This document shows, one piece after another, positions 35,849 through 44,357 of a stretch of DNA of 64,000 nucleotides; position 1 is the stretch's first letter, and each line of letters begins with the position of its first letter. The DNA lies in assembly GCF_028736925.1 (NCBI RefSeq), contig NZ_JAQZAT010000021.1:17681-81680 (forward strand), read 5' to 3'. Source of the stretch: Flavivirga sp. 57AJ16 (GTDB taxonomy: Bacteria; Bacteroidota; Bacteroidia; Flavobacteriales; Flavobacteriaceae). Below the pieces are notes generated by a model that worked only from the letters and a program-made list of their open reading frames with translations, ran no database searches and was not told the origin of the DNA. The position numbers and the translations under genes were made by a program.

Positions 35849-36580
35849 ATGGAAGCAATAGTGAAAGGCTCACAAAAACAAATCGGACAATTTGTTGCCG
35901 AAGATTTTAGAACTGCTGCAGTTTTTAGTGACTATGGTATAGACTTTTGTTGTCGTGGACATAGAACGTTAGAAGATGTGTGTAATAAAAATGGTATAGA
36001 TCCATCCGAACTATTAGATAAGCTTCAGAACGTTTTAAGTACTCCCACTCATCAGAATATAGATTATAAATCGTGGCCATTGGATTTGTTGATCGATTAT
36101 ATTGAAAAAAAACATCATCGTTATGTAGAAGAGAAGACACCTGTATTACTTCAGTTTTTAGATAAGCTTTGTAAAGTTCATGGTGAGAAACATCCTGAAT
36201 TATTAAAAATTGATGCGCATTTTAAAGCGTCAGCTGGAGAGTTGGCTGCACATATGAAAAAGGAAGAATTAATTTTGTTTCCATTTATTAAAAAAATGAT
36301 TCATGCTACTATTTCCCAATCGGCTATAGAAGCACCTCATTTTGGAACCGTTGAAAATCCCATAGCGATGATGAAGGGTGAGCACGATAATGAAGGGGTA
36401 CGCTTTAGAGAGATTGCAAAATTAACAAATGACTATACCCCTCCTGCCGATGCTTGCAATACCTTTAGAGTGACTTATGCCATGCTAGAGGCATTTGAAA
36501 AGGATTTGCATTTGCATATTCATTTAGAAAATAATGTTTTATTTCCTGAGGCTATTAAATTAGAACAGCAATTTGGTTAA
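35849..36580 (+). CDS. ric: Iron-sulfur cluster repair di-iron protein
   Basis: A 243-residue RIC/ScdA/YtfE protein that repairs Fe-S clusters damaged by nitric oxide or oxidants. The N-terminal ScdA domain has C34-C35 (YGIDFCCRG). The hemerythrin-like domain has histidines in EKKHHRYVEEK, AHMKKEE, GEHDNEG and HLHIHLENNVLFP that bind the two irons. It fits with the nitrous-oxide genes nearby, which imply exposure to NO. An Rrf2-type operator lies upstream and a terminator downstream. Confidence 0.93.
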   Translation: MEAIVKGSQKQIGQFVAEDFRTAAVFSDYGIDFCCRGHRTLEDVCNKNGIDPSELLDKLQNVLSTPTHQNIDYKSWPLDLLIDYIEKKHHRYVEEKTPVLLQFLDKLCKVHGEKHPELLKIDAHFKASAGELAAHMKKEELILFPFIKKMIHATISQSAIEAPHFGTVENPIAMMKGEHDNEGVRFREIAKLTNDYTPPADACNTFRVTYAMLEAFEKDLHLHIHLENNVLFPEAIKLEQQFG

Positions 36581-36587
36581 ACCCGAA

Positions 36588-36626
36588 AAATCCCAGAAAG
36601 GTATTCTTGTTGCTTTCTGGGGTTTT
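36588..36626 (+). terminator. Intrinsic terminator of ric
   Basis: CCCAGAAAG (36592-36600) and CTTTCTGGG (36613-36621) with A-rich and TTTT flanks, just after the ric stop. Confidence 0.85.
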
Positions 36627-36656
36627 AAATTTAAGAGACATTGTAAATTAGTTATA

Positions 36657-36961
36657 TATAGCTAAATGAATATAAAATACCTTGACCTTTAGAGTAAAAA
36701 ACCGAATTTCTTCGTTAAAAATACACGCCGTAACTAGGCTCAATGTCATTAAGTTAAGGCCGTAATGTCAGTCTGAGCGCAGTCGAAGACCAATTGGAGT
36801 TCTAGTTTTTATTAGCATTTCGACTGCGCTCAATGTGACAAATAAAGAACAAATTTCCTTAACTTAATGACATTGAACTAGGCTATGCCTGTGTTTTTTG
36901 CCTTGAGCTTCAATTTTTTATTTCTAAATATTCTATGCCATTTTATATCGACTTAACTATA
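36657..36961. mobile_element. MITE A, copy 2, interrupted by MITE B
   Basis: It has the same ends and interior as copy 1 at 3519-3681: TATAGCTAAATG on the left, TTAACTATA on the right, and the shared TTCTTCGTTAAAAATAC interior. After removing the 135-bp insert and one 9-bp duplication it is about 161 bp, against 163 for copy 1. Several point differences and one indel separate the copies, so both are old. Confidence 0.75.
36741..36875. mobile_element. MITE B with perfect TIRs and 9-bp target duplication
   Basis: The element is 135 bp. The left end is CAATGTCATTAAGTTAAGG (36741-36759) and the right end is its exact reverse complement (36857-36875). AACTAGGCT occurs directly on both sides (36732-36740 and 36876-36884) but only once in the uninterrupted MITE A copy 1. 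An inner 14-bp inverted pair (TGAGCGCAGTCGAA/TTCGACTGCGCTCA) is present. No transposase is encoded; a full-size insertion sequence elsewhere must have moved it. Confidence 0.85.
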
Positions 36962-37035
36962 CTGTTACATTTTGTGTTTTAGAATGGGTATCATTTTATG
37001 GCAAATCATAAAAAGTCAAGATAATTTTATTGATT

Positions 37036-37167
37036 GTCCGTAATTTATCATACACCTAAAAATATATTGAATTTGTCATCCCGAGGCAACGAGGGATCCC
37101 ATTGATTATCAACAGATTCTTCACTTCGTTCAGAATGACAAAAATATCATTATGTATGATTACGGAC
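37036..37167. repeat. Third palindromic element (MITE-like)
   Basis: 132 bp bounded by GTCCGTAATTTATCATACA and TGTATGATTACGGAC, inverted repeats with one small indel. The interior contains CATCCCGAGGCAACGAGG and TTCGTTCAGAATGACA, phrases common in flavobacterial intergenic repeats. It lies between MITE A copy 2 and the copper-receptor gene. There is no coding capacity. Confidence 0.6.
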
Positions 37168-37185
37168 ATTCAGTTAATTTTATAT

Positions 37186-39186
37186 TTAAAATAGGATATA
37201 AGAAGCGTTTAGATAAAAATTCCTTCCTTGCCTGGGAATGTTATTCCAATCTGCATAAGTTGAATAATTAGCATCTAAAATATTTTCAACTCCATATTTA
37301 AAAACTAATTTGTTGTTTTTTAGATAAAGTATGTTCCCCAGATTAAGGTTTAAAACGATATAAGCAGGTGTTTCGTCCTCACCATAAAAACTGCTGTATT
37401 TACTTTGGTTACCGTTGCCTTCTAGTTGCAATGCGGCGTTAAATTTTTGAGTGTTATAATTTATTTCGGCCAGATATGAAAGGGGGCGGATTAAAGGTAG
37501 GTTTTGCTTATTGCTTTCTACGCCATAATTGTACCCGATGGAACTATTAAATGAGATTTGCTTTGAGAAATTATAAGTTGTATTAAGGTAAACATCAAAA
37601 ATGGAGGCATGGTTTAAGGCATTATATAATCTTACGCCATTGGCTCCAATAGTCATGGGTTTTGCTGTATTGTCGGTTTCTCCAATAATATAATTTGAGA
37701 TATGAAAGAAAGATGATGTGATCCCAAGTTTTAACGCATCGAATTTAAAATTAACTTTCGTATTTAACTCTAAGGCTTTTTCATTTTTTAAATTAGGGTT
37801 TCCTATATAATCATAATTATCGAAACTGTTGAACAAGAAAAAACCATAGCCTTCACTTACAGAAGGGGCTCTTTCCCCATAACCAAGACCAAGTGTTGCA
37901 TCAAATGTATTTTTTTTAATGGTATATGCTCCGGAAAGGCTTAAAATAAAGCAGCTTTTTGACTCCTTTACATTTGGATGAAAAATTTGTAAACTTTCTA
38001 CGCCTGCTCTTTTTGCAATTTTATTGCGATGGATACCAAGTCTTAATGCTGTAGAAACGGATTCACTGGGGTTTAAAGCGATATGATCATTTATATATAA
38101 GCCTGTGTAAAGGGTTCTTATATCTGGCCATGTATACATAAACATATCTGGCTGGTTTGGATCATTAGGATACATGGTCATTTCTGCTAACGACTTATTG
38201 TAAAATCCGTTGAGGTTGATAAGTAAACTATGTTTTTTTTCTTTTAAGGTCGCTTTACTATAAAATCCATAGGTGTCACTCCATCCGGGCATATCCATTC
38301 TAATGGGTACGTCAGGACGGTTGCTATCGTCCATAATATGGGTTATGGTATTAAAGTATAGTCTAGATTCCAATGATTTTATTCGAGCAGAACCATTTTT
38401 ATACCTGTGAGTTACAGATATAATTAAAGCTTCGGCCAATGAAACATCCATTGGTAGTGCAGGATAGCCAATATCTGTAGCTTTATCGTATATAATATTG
38501 GCTTCTAACACATTGTTGTCGGACAGGCTATAACCACTTTGAAGTGAAAAATTATATTTCTGAAATTGAGAATACATAACTTCTTTTTCATTACCAGCAT
38601 CATAATTATCCGATTTACGAAATATGCCATCTGTATTTAAGTAAAATTTATTTCCAGAATATTCCACGTCTAAACCAGTCGTTTTATAATTACCATTGGT
38701 TTCGTAGCCTAAATCGATACTGGTTTTTAGTCCAGAATTATGAAATTTTGATGGTGCCATTTGTAAATCAATACCACCTCCAATACAATGTCCATTTTCA
38801 GCACCTTCTTGTCCAGAATTGATACTTACCTGTTCCAAATTAGATACATCTACATACGATGTAATAGGATCCATTTTATCGGTACACGCTCCAAAAATTT
38901 GCATCCCATCTATGGTAACGTTTAACCGGTCGCTTACCATATTATTTAAAGAGGGTTCCCAAGCATAGTTGCCTCGTTTTATCATGGTAACTTGGTTGGC
39001 TTTTTCTAAATAAGCATCGATACTCGATAAGGTTTTTTCTTGACGGTAATTACTTAATTTGCGCTGAGCAATAACAATGGTTTCTTGTAGTATTGTTGTG
39101 TCTTTTTTTGTTTCTAAACGATTTTCTTGAGAAAAAAGGATATGGCTACAAAAGAAACAAATACCTATTATAAAGCATTTTTTCAT
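37186..39186 (-). CDS. TonB-dependent receptor, probable copper receptor (NosA/OprC-like)
   Basis: About 666 residues. The start at 39186 (MKKCFIIGICFFCSHILFSQ, a signal peptide) is chosen because the 18 codons upstream to 39240 lie in an intergenic repeat. The plug holds MQIFGACTDKMDPITSYVD and GGGIDLQ, matching the CTDKMDP region of NosA/OprC copper receptors, whose Cys/Met residues bind copper. The barrel ends RNFYLNASYILF. Position at the end of the nos cluster supports copper uptake for N2O reductase. No carboxypeptidase-like N-domain is present, unlike the other receptors here. Confidence 0.85.
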   Translation of the reverse strand: MKKCFIIGICFFCSHILFSQENRLETKKDTTILQETIVIAQRKLSNYRQEKTLSSIDAYLEKANQVTMIKRGNYAWEPSLNNMVSDRLNVTIDGMQIFGACTDKMDPITSYVDVSNLEQVSINSGQEGAENGHCIGGGIDLQMAPSKFHNSGLKTSIDLGYETNGNYKTTGLDVEYSGNKFYLNTDGIFRKSDNYDAGNEKEVMYSQFQKYNFSLQSGYSLSDNNVLEANIIYDKATDIGYPALPMDVSLAEALIISVTHRYKNGSARIKSLESRLYFNTITHIMDDSNRPDVPIRMDMPGWSDTYGFYSKATLKEKKHSLLINLNGFYNKSLAEMTMYPNDPNQPDMFMYTWPDIRTLYTGLYINDHIALNPSESVSTALRLGIHRNKIAKRAGVESLQIFHPNVKESKSCFILSLSGAYTIKKNTFDATLGLGYGERAPSVSEGYGFFLFNSFDNYDYIGNPNLKNEKALELNTKVNFKFDALKLGITSSFFHISNYIIGETDNTAKPMTIGANGVRLYNALNHASIFDVYLNTTYNFSKQISFNSSIGYNYGVESNKQNLPLIRPLSYLAEINYNTQKFNAALQLEGNGNQSKYSSFYGEDETPAYIVLNLNLGNILYLKNNKLVFKYGVENILDANYSTYADWNNIPRQGRNFYLNASYILF

Positions 39187-39233
39187 GATAGATGTGTTAT
39201 CAAGTTGAAGGTGTTTTAATGAAAAAGGGGTGA

Positions 39234-39352
39234 GTGTCATTCAGAGGGAGGAACGACTGAAGCATCTAAAAGTAAACTTTTTGTTTTTCGTTTAACTTAG
39301 AGATAGCGAGATTCTTCGACTCCGACAGCTGTCGGAATGCTCTGAATGACAC
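39234..39352. repeat. Palindromic repeat with GTGTCATTCAGAG ends
   Basis: GTGTCATTCAGAG (39234-39246) and CTCTGAATGACAC (39340-39352) are perfect inverted ends. Inside is a 14-bp palindrome CCGACAGCTGTCGG (39322-39335). Related ends occur at 2996-3008 and 5218. It sits between the copper receptor gene and the lipoprotein gene and creates a false upstream start for the receptor. Confidence 0.6.
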
Positions 39353-39387
39353 TTTTGAACCCTTATACTAAATCATCTATTTAATAA

Positions 39388-40233
39388 TTAAAACTCTAAT
39401 TCTAAGTATAGAGAACTTTGTGTATTTTGATCCGTGACATCTTCGCCTTTTAGAACAGTATTTTCACTATTCTTTAATTTTAAATTAAGCACCCAATAAC
39501 CGGTCATTGTTAAAGATAAATCACCATGATACATACTATCTGCTGTGTTGTAGCTTAAATCTGTATTGTTGGGAGAACTGTGATTTCCCATGCCTGGCAT
39601 TCTTGGGTCTAATAGTATTTTGTAGTCTTGTACTACTGGAAAAGACATCATGTTTTCCATTTTATATAGCCCAACCATAAGATTATTAATACCAATTATA
39701 GGGTCTTTTGGTTCAATAAGCGCTGCGATGTATTTTGTATCATCACTCCCCATAAAGCTTGTTACATTTTGCTTTTCGGATTGTATTACAGAAATGGTAT
39801 CTGTAGCAGTGTAATCTTCATTATTTATTGTGTAATTAAATGTTAATGACCAACCTGAACCATCGGTATTAGTCATTTGATATATTATAAAGCCCTCGTA
39901 GAGTGTGTTTTTATCTGTAACTTTTACAATTGCAGATTTTGGACAAGTGTGTTGCATGGTTGGCATTTGCATCATTGGCATCCAAGATATGTTTGCGTTT
40001 TCAAAATAAGAATTGTTAGCATTGTCTTTAATTCTTATCGTTACGCTATTGTAGCCTGTATTAAATTTTCCTGTTTTGTTATATAATTCAATAGTATGAT
40101 CGTTGTTTGTAATCTCTTGAATTTTAACAAGATTTTCAATACCATTTATTATTGGAGTATCATTCTCATCAGTAGAACAAGCGACTGTAAATAAGGAGAT
40201 GAATAAGATTGGTACTATATACTTTAGTCTCAT
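39388..40233 (-). CDS. Met/His-rich lipoprotein, probable copper binding
   Basis: A 281-residue lipoprotein (lipobox FTVAC, C19). The first half (about residues 45-145) resembles a YtkA/FixH-like beta domain, with a methionine-rich loop SWMPMMQMPTMQHTCPKS. A second Met/His patch, RMPGMGNHSSPNN, lies near residue 212. Such clusters bind Cu(I). Between the copper receptor and the nos genes it is likely a surface or periplasmic copper acceptor. This role is inferred from composition and context. Confidence 0.75.
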   Translation of the reverse strand: MRLKYIVPILFISLFTVACSTDENDTPIINGIENLVKIQEITNNDHTIELYNKTGKFNTGYNSVTIRIKDNANNSYFENANISWMPMMQMPTMQHTCPKSAIVKVTDKNTLYEGFIIYQMTNTDGSGWSLTFNYTINNEDYTATDTISVIQSEKQNVTSFMGSDDTKYIAALIEPKDPIIGINNLMVGLYKMENMMSFPVVQDYKILLDPRMPGMGNHSSPNNTDLSYNTADSMYHGDLSLTMTGYWVLNLKLKNSENTVLKGEDVTDQNTQSSLYLELEF

Positions 40234-40337
40234 TTTTAATGTTTTAGTTTTTTTGAAAAATATGTAGAGGTTCTGCCTCGCTCATTTATATGAGCCAGAA
40301 GAAGCGATAAAACCATAAGGTTCTTTAACAATAAAAA

Positions 40338-40733
40338 TTAACTAAATAATGGAGGAGGCGTTTCTACCTCTATAAATGTTTTTACGATTTTTGATGCGTT
40401 ATGAAATAACTTAACTTGGGGTAATATAAATTCGTTTAAGTGAATATATAATATATGCGAAGTAAAAAGACAATAAGAGTCTAGTGCTATCCTTTTGCTT
40501 TCTTGAAAAGGAAGTTTGTTATTAGAATCGGGGTTGTTTTCTGCGAGTTGTTTTTTTAAGTGACATTTACCGTTACAACCTTGTTGGTCTTCTTTTTGAA
40601 CACATAATGTTTTAGCAATAAGGTCTTGATTAATAATAAAATCACCAATAATCGTCAAAGTATTAATGTTATGCGCAAATAACATGATTACCAAAAACGA
40701 TGCTGTGATTTTATGTGCTAAAGCCTTGATCAT
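40338..40733 (-). CDS. Small exported protein with Cys motif, nos-linked
   Basis: A 131-residue protein with an N-terminal membrane or signal segment (ASFLVIMLFAHNINTLTII) and a conserved CVQKEDQQGCNGKCHLKKQL motif (three Cys, one His, about residues 44-63), then a variable C-terminus. Similar small proteins accompany metal or heme uptake receptors in Bacteroidota. Metal binding by the Cys motif is inferred. It has an FNR/CRP-type promoter immediately upstream with almost no leader, so the mRNA may be leaderless. Confidence 0.7.
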   Translation of the reverse strand: MIKALAHKITASFLVIMLFAHNINTLTIIGDFIINQDLIAKTLCVQKEDQQGCNGKCHLKKQLAENNPDSNNKLPFQESKRIALDSYCLFTSHILYIHLNEFILPQVKLFHNASKIVKTFIEVETPPPLFS

Positions 40734-40737
40734 AGCT

Positions 40738-40781
40738 CAAATTTAGAATATTTTTAGGTGTAAAAATATGATACATATCAT
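40738..40781 (-). promoter_or_regulatory. FNR/CRP-type promoter
   Basis: In gene orientation: palindrome ATGATA-N2-TATCAT (40768-40781, centre 40774.5), then TAAATTTG (plus-strand CAAATTTA, 40738-40745), a perfect Bacteroidota -7 element. The distance from palindrome centre to the element's end is 36.5 bases, identical to the cytochrome c promoter at 48385-48431. That places the activator near -41.5, as in class II FNR/CRP activation. Confidence 0.65.
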
Positions 40782-40865
40782 TCAATTGTAAAGTGCTCAA
40801 AATATTCGTTTATATAAATTTGCAAGTTTAATAGCGTTGCTTTTTTTATTGTAAAATATTGGTTT

Positions 40866-40976
40866 TCATTTATTTAATGTTAATTCTTTAAGAATGGAAT
40901 CTGTTTCAATTTCAATCTTGTTGTTTTTACAACTATAGGCTGCAACAATTAGAAATATAGATACTAAGTGCTTTAT
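40866..40976 (-). CDS. Tiny lipoprotein ORF lacking an ATG, after nosY
   Basis: Two bases after the nosY stop the frame reads KHLVSIFLIVAAYSCKNN, then KIEIETDSILKELTLNK and a TGA. It looks like a lipoprotein signal with a 20-residue mature tail. The codon where Met is expected is ATA (40974-40976), preceded by ATT, with a TAA four codons further up. It either uses a rare start and is coupled to nosY, or it has lost its start codon and is a pseudogene. Confidence 0.45.
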   Translation of the reverse strand: MKHLVSIFLIVAAYSCKNNKIEIETDSILKELTLNK

Positions 40977-40978
40977 AA

Positions 40979-41761
40979 TTAAAAGTCTTTCTTTTTAGAT
41001 TTGAATACAATTCGTAATACAGGTAAAACAACCCAAACAGCTAGCATTATAAAAGATACAATGAGCCCAAAATTAGTTCCAAAGAATTTTTTAAATATGG
41101 CGCCTGTGTATCCTAACAATGCCGAAATATCCAGTTTCAACAAAATGAGTGTTCGTGATAAATCTATAGGGTTTAGCATGGTACCTACTAACGATAGCTT
41201 GTCTAATGGATAATCTTCAAAAAGCACTAAAGACATTAAAAACAAACCATCATAAATAATAGCTAGAAAGAGCCAAAGCAATATGGCATACCCAAAACCT
41301 TTAATCTTATTTTCATTGGTCAATGCGATATTAAAAGCTAATGCTGTAAAAATCAGGGTTAGAAATGTTCCAGTAATAAGCAGTAACGAGAAATCCCAAA
41401 TAGTGTTTGATTTTAACAACCCATAAGCAATAAAAGGGATGCCCAAACCTAAAATTAAACTCATGGATAATGAGATGGCCACACCTAAATATTGCCCTAG
41501 GAATATGGATGGACGCTTTAACGGTTGGGCTAACAACAGTTCTGTAAACTCCTTGGAGCTATAATAATACATAACCCCAAAAATGGTTCCTATCAAAGGG
41601 ACCAGTACGATAATAACGTTCATTAATGTAATGACGGCTTTTGATAAATCATTGTTAAGAAATAGTAAAACAATTCCCAGTAATAAATAAAAAGCGAAAT
41701 AGACATAGCTCCAACGGCTGCGCATTAAATCGAAAAAACTGTATTTTAATATTTTAAGCAT
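40979..41761 (-). CDS. nosY: NosY, ABC permease of the copper-site maturation system
   Basis: A 260-residue ABC-2 type permease with about six membrane helices (YVYFAFYLLLGIVLLFL near residue 20; ILLWLFLAIIYDGLFLMSLVLF; a final helix VSFIMLAVWVVLPVLRIVF). With NosF it forms the transporter needed to build the catalytic CuZ sulfur-copper site of N2O reductase. YYYSSKEFTELLLAQPLKR is typical of NosY. It is the last full gene of the main nos transcript. Confidence 0.9.
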   Translation of the reverse strand: MLKILKYSFFDLMRSRWSYVYFAFYLLLGIVLLFLNNDLSKAVITLMNVIIVLVPLIGTIFGVMYYYSSKEFTELLLAQPLKRPSIFLGQYLGVAISLSMSLILGLGIPFIAYGLLKSNTIWDFSLLLITGTFLTLIFTALAFNIALTNENKIKGFGYAILLWLFLAIIYDGLFLMSLVLFEDYPLDKLSLVGTMLNPIDLSRTLILLKLDISALLGYTGAIFKKFFGTNFGLIVSFIMLAVWVVLPVLRIVFKSKKKDF

Positions 41762-41824
41762 GATTCTGTTTCAATTTAAAAACCTCTTGACGGCACTCGA
41801 GGATACATTTTATATTTAGAATTG

Positions 41825-41846
41825 TTAGGTCGATCGCAGGACCTAA
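41825..41846. other. Hairpin between nosF and nosY
   Basis: TTAGGTC (41825-41831) and GACCTAA (41840-41846) form a 7-bp stem in the 90-base gap. There is no T-run, so it is more likely an mRNA-processing or stability element than a terminator. Confidence 0.35.
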
Positions 41847-41851
41847 TTAAT

Positions 41852-42547
41852 TTAGGTTAAAATAGACGCAATGGCATGTTCGAAATCTGGCTGATTGGTT
41901 TTGTTTTTTAATTCTGAAATAGACCCTTTAAAGTAAATCTGCCCTTCTAAAAGAAATACAATTTCATCTGAAACTTCTTCAACAAAACTCATAATATGGG
42001 AGGTGATTAAAATGGTCTTTCCTTTAGCTTTTTCTGCTTGAATTAAGTGCTTTAACCGGATGAGCGAAATAGGATCTAAACCCGAGGTTGGCTCATCTAA
42101 AATAATTAAAGGGCTATCAAACATAAAGGTTAGAACAAGGTTTACTTTTTGTTTTGTCCCTCCAGAAAGATTTCCTAATTTTTTATTTAAAAAGGGTTGT
42201 AGCATAAAGAGTTCGATTAAACGTTGATCCTCTTTGGTGTTCTTACGTAAATCTTTAATCATTTTAATAAGTTCCCCAACCTTTAGGTTATTTGGAAAAT
42301 TGGCAATCTGTGGTAAATAGTCAATTTTATGTCTGTAACTCGAACTGTTTTTAATATTTTTTCCAAGGACATTAATGGTTCCTTTATTAGGGATAACCAT
42401 ACCAAGAATAGATTTTATGAGCGTGGTCTTTCCTGACCCATTTGGTCCAAGAATAGCAAAAATACCACCTTTAGCAATATTTAAATCAACACCGTTTAAC
42501 ACCACATTTTTATTAAATCTTTTATGTAGGTTTTCAATGCTTACCAT
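41852..42547 (-). CDS. nosF: NosF, ABC ATPase of the nos maturation system
   Basis: A 231-residue ATP-binding subunit. Walker A is GPNGSGKTTLIK (about residues 36-47), the Q-loop lies near YLPQIA, the signature is LSGGTKQKVN, Walker B is PLIILDEPTSGLDP and the switch is ITSHIM. It powers NosY. Its start overlaps the nosD stop by 7 bases, showing translational coupling. Confidence 0.93.
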   Translation of the reverse strand: MVSIENLHKRFNKNVVLNGVDLNIAKGGIFAILGPNGSGKTTLIKSILGMVIPNKGTINVLGKNIKNSSSYRHKIDYLPQIANFPNNLKVGELIKMIKDLRKNTKEDQRLIELFMLQPFLNKKLGNLSGGTKQKVNLVLTFMFDSPLIILDEPTSGLDPISLIRLKHLIQAEKAKGKTILITSHIMSFVEEVSDEIVFLLEGQIYFKGSISELKNKTNQPDFEHAIASILT

Positions 42548-43776
42548 ATTATTCTCTTTATTAAAGGATTGTTATCCAGTAAGTTATCGGGTGTAAAAAC
42601 AGGCGAGACTTTTTCAGAAAAATCAATAATATCAATAAACAAACTACGTAATAGAATGATGGTTTCTGGTGTTCTGTTTACAATGTATGAAAATAATTTC
42701 ACGGGTCTATATGGAACATCACCAATACCATCTTTGTCCAGATCGTAACCTGTGTAACTGGTCCAGTAATTTTTATCGAAGATATTATCATTCACCTTGC
42801 TGTTATATGAAATATCGAAAGCGTTGTATAGGAAATTATTTTCTATAAAATGATTGGTATAACAGGCACCACGAATTTTAATGGCCCATCCATTATTAAT
42901 AAAGTTGTTGTTTTTATAAATAATACGGTTGGAGCCTTCAATGTTAATGCCAATGGTGTTTTCTTCAAAAGTATTTCCTGTAATTTCGGCATCATTTATT
43001 TCTTTTAAAAGCATACCGTAGGATGCTGTTCCCCAATTTTCTTTAAAAGTATTGTTTAACATCTTTATTTTTTTTGAAAACATAACCGCCACACCTGCAC
43101 CGTTTTTTTCAAATGTATTATCTTGATATATATCGTTATTGGAAAACATAAAATGCAAACCGTAACGTAAGTTCTCTGCGCTAACATTATTTTTAATTAA
43201 ACAAGCATCAGAGAATTCCAAATAAATACCATCGCGTACATGTTGTACAAAATTGTGTTCAATTTCAATATTTTTACTATACCATAATTGAATCCCATTT
43301 CCAGAATTATATTCTTGAATAGCGTCTCCAATAATCTTGTTATGAAATACTTTTCCGTCACGTGATTTTTCCAAATAAATACCAAAAAACAGCTTTTCTA
43401 AAACTAAATTTTGAATGACGAAGTTCTTGCTTTTTCTTACCCGAATAGCCGCATAATCTTCCGTGTAACTCGTACCAACATTTATAATAAATAAACCGTC
43501 GACAGTTACACTATCAGAAACAATAGTTATAATTTCTCCTTTTAGTTCTCCATCAATTACCGGGTAGTTTTTGCCAATAATTGTTAGGGGTTTGTCAATT
43601 AAAATATTATGCTCTTTATATGTGCCTTTTTTAACCAAGATGGTGTCAAAATCTTTTGCAGATGAAATGGCTTTTTTTAAAGTTGAGATAGGGCATGTGT
43701 TGCAGACTTCAATATTATGGGCGTATGTGGAGTAAGCTATTAAAATGACTGTAAAAAAAAGCAACAGGTTTTTCAT
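42541..43776 (-). CDS. nosD: NosD, periplasmic beta-helix copper-maturation protein
   Basis: A 411-residue protein with a signal peptide (LLLFFTVILIAYSTYA). It has parallel beta-helix repeats of the CASH type (ILIDKPLTIIGK; IRVRKSKNFVIQNL; GIQLWYSKNIEIEHN; GIYLEFSDACLIKNN; GLHFMFSNNDIYQDN). NosD hands sulfur or copper to apo-NosZ together with NosFY. The NGIQLWYS and LHFMFSN turns are characteristic of NosD. Confidence 0.93.
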   Translation of the reverse strand: MKNLLLFFTVILIAYSTYAHNIEVCNTCPISTLKKAISSAKDFDTILVKKGTYKEHNILIDKPLTIIGKNYPVIDGELKGEIITIVSDSVTVDGLFIINVGTSYTEDYAAIRVRKSKNFVIQNLVLEKLFFGIYLEKSRDGKVFHNKIIGDAIQEYNSGNGIQLWYSKNIEIEHNFVQHVRDGIYLEFSDACLIKNNVSAENLRYGLHFMFSNNDIYQDNTFEKNGAGVAVMFSKKIKMLNNTFKENWGTASYGMLLKEINDAEITGNTFEENTIGINIEGSNRIIYKNNNFINNGWAIKIRGACYTNHFIENNFLYNAFDISYNSKVNDNIFDKNYWTSYTGYDLDKDGIGDVPYRPVKLFSYIVNRTPETIILLRSLFIDIIDFSEKVSPVFTPDNLLDNNPLIKRIIW

Positions 43777-43864
43777 CTGTTTAAATTTTATTGTTTTTTA
43801 TCTGTTAGATGTCATTTGCCATTTAGTAGTATCAAGAATTGTTCTATGTCTCATTTCATAATAT

Positions 43865-44305
43865 TTAGTCTTTTAAATGGGCTAACAGTTCTTCCCAATT
43901 ATATAATGTGCCACCTTTTTTTTTCTGAGTTTTTTTAGCGTCGTCTTTAGATTTAAAAGCTGATAGGAATGCACCCATAGGACTCGGAATGTTTTTACTT
44001 ATTAAGAATGTTGCTTGTGTGGCGTCTATTAAAACTTCTGGTTCTTTATAATTGTTTGATAAGTAGAGTTGAATTTCTGATGTGTTAAAATCTTTTATGA
44101 AATTAATCATACATTCTGTAGCATCAAATTTATAGGTCTTGCCTTTTTTTGTGACAATTTCGGCAGCATGAACTTTGTCTACAATAGTCATTTTACAAAA
44201 ATGACAACCATCGTTCCCATAATCAATAGCTTGAGGTTTAACATTACAGCCATAGCATAATAGTAGCAATAACGTTATTATTAAATAGTATTTTAGTGTT
44301 TGCAT
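43865..44305 (-). CDS. nosL: NosL, copper chaperone lipoprotein
   Basis: About 146 residues from the start at 44305, which gives a lipoprotein signal (IITLLLLLCYGC). The frame extends upstream to 44392, but that part overlaps the preceding gene and lacks a signal. The NosL motif CHFCKMTIVD and the ATECMINFI Cys-Met stretch bind Cu(I) for delivery to NosZ. The tail is lysine-rich (DAKKTQKKKGG). It lies between a predicted membrane protein and nosD. Confidence 0.9.
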   Translation of the reverse strand: MQTLKYYLIITLLLLLCYGCNVKPQAIDYGNDGCHFCKMTIVDKVHAAEIVTKKGKTYKFDATECMINFIKDFNTSEIQLYLSNNYKEPEVLIDATQATFLISKNIPSPMGAFLSAFKSKDDAKKTQKKKGGTLYNWEELLAHLKD

Positions 44306-44330
44306 GTTTTTAGTGTTTATATCCCATCCT

Positions 44331-44355
44331 AAGTCCTTCCCGAAGGGAAGGACTT
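44331..44355. other. Strong hairpin before nosL
   Basis: AAGTCCTTCCC, GAA loop, GGGAAGGACTT: a perfect 11-bp stem 25 bases before the nosL start. It lacks a T-run in the direction of transcription. It may mark an RNA-processing point that sets the amount of downstream nos message. Confidence 0.5.
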
Positions 44356-44357
44356 GA

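Noticed and set aside
39187..39240. Eighteen-residue N-terminal extension of the copper receptor
   Set aside because: It is encoded partly in an intergenic palindromic repeat and would bury the signal peptide; the start at 39186 gives a standard signal.
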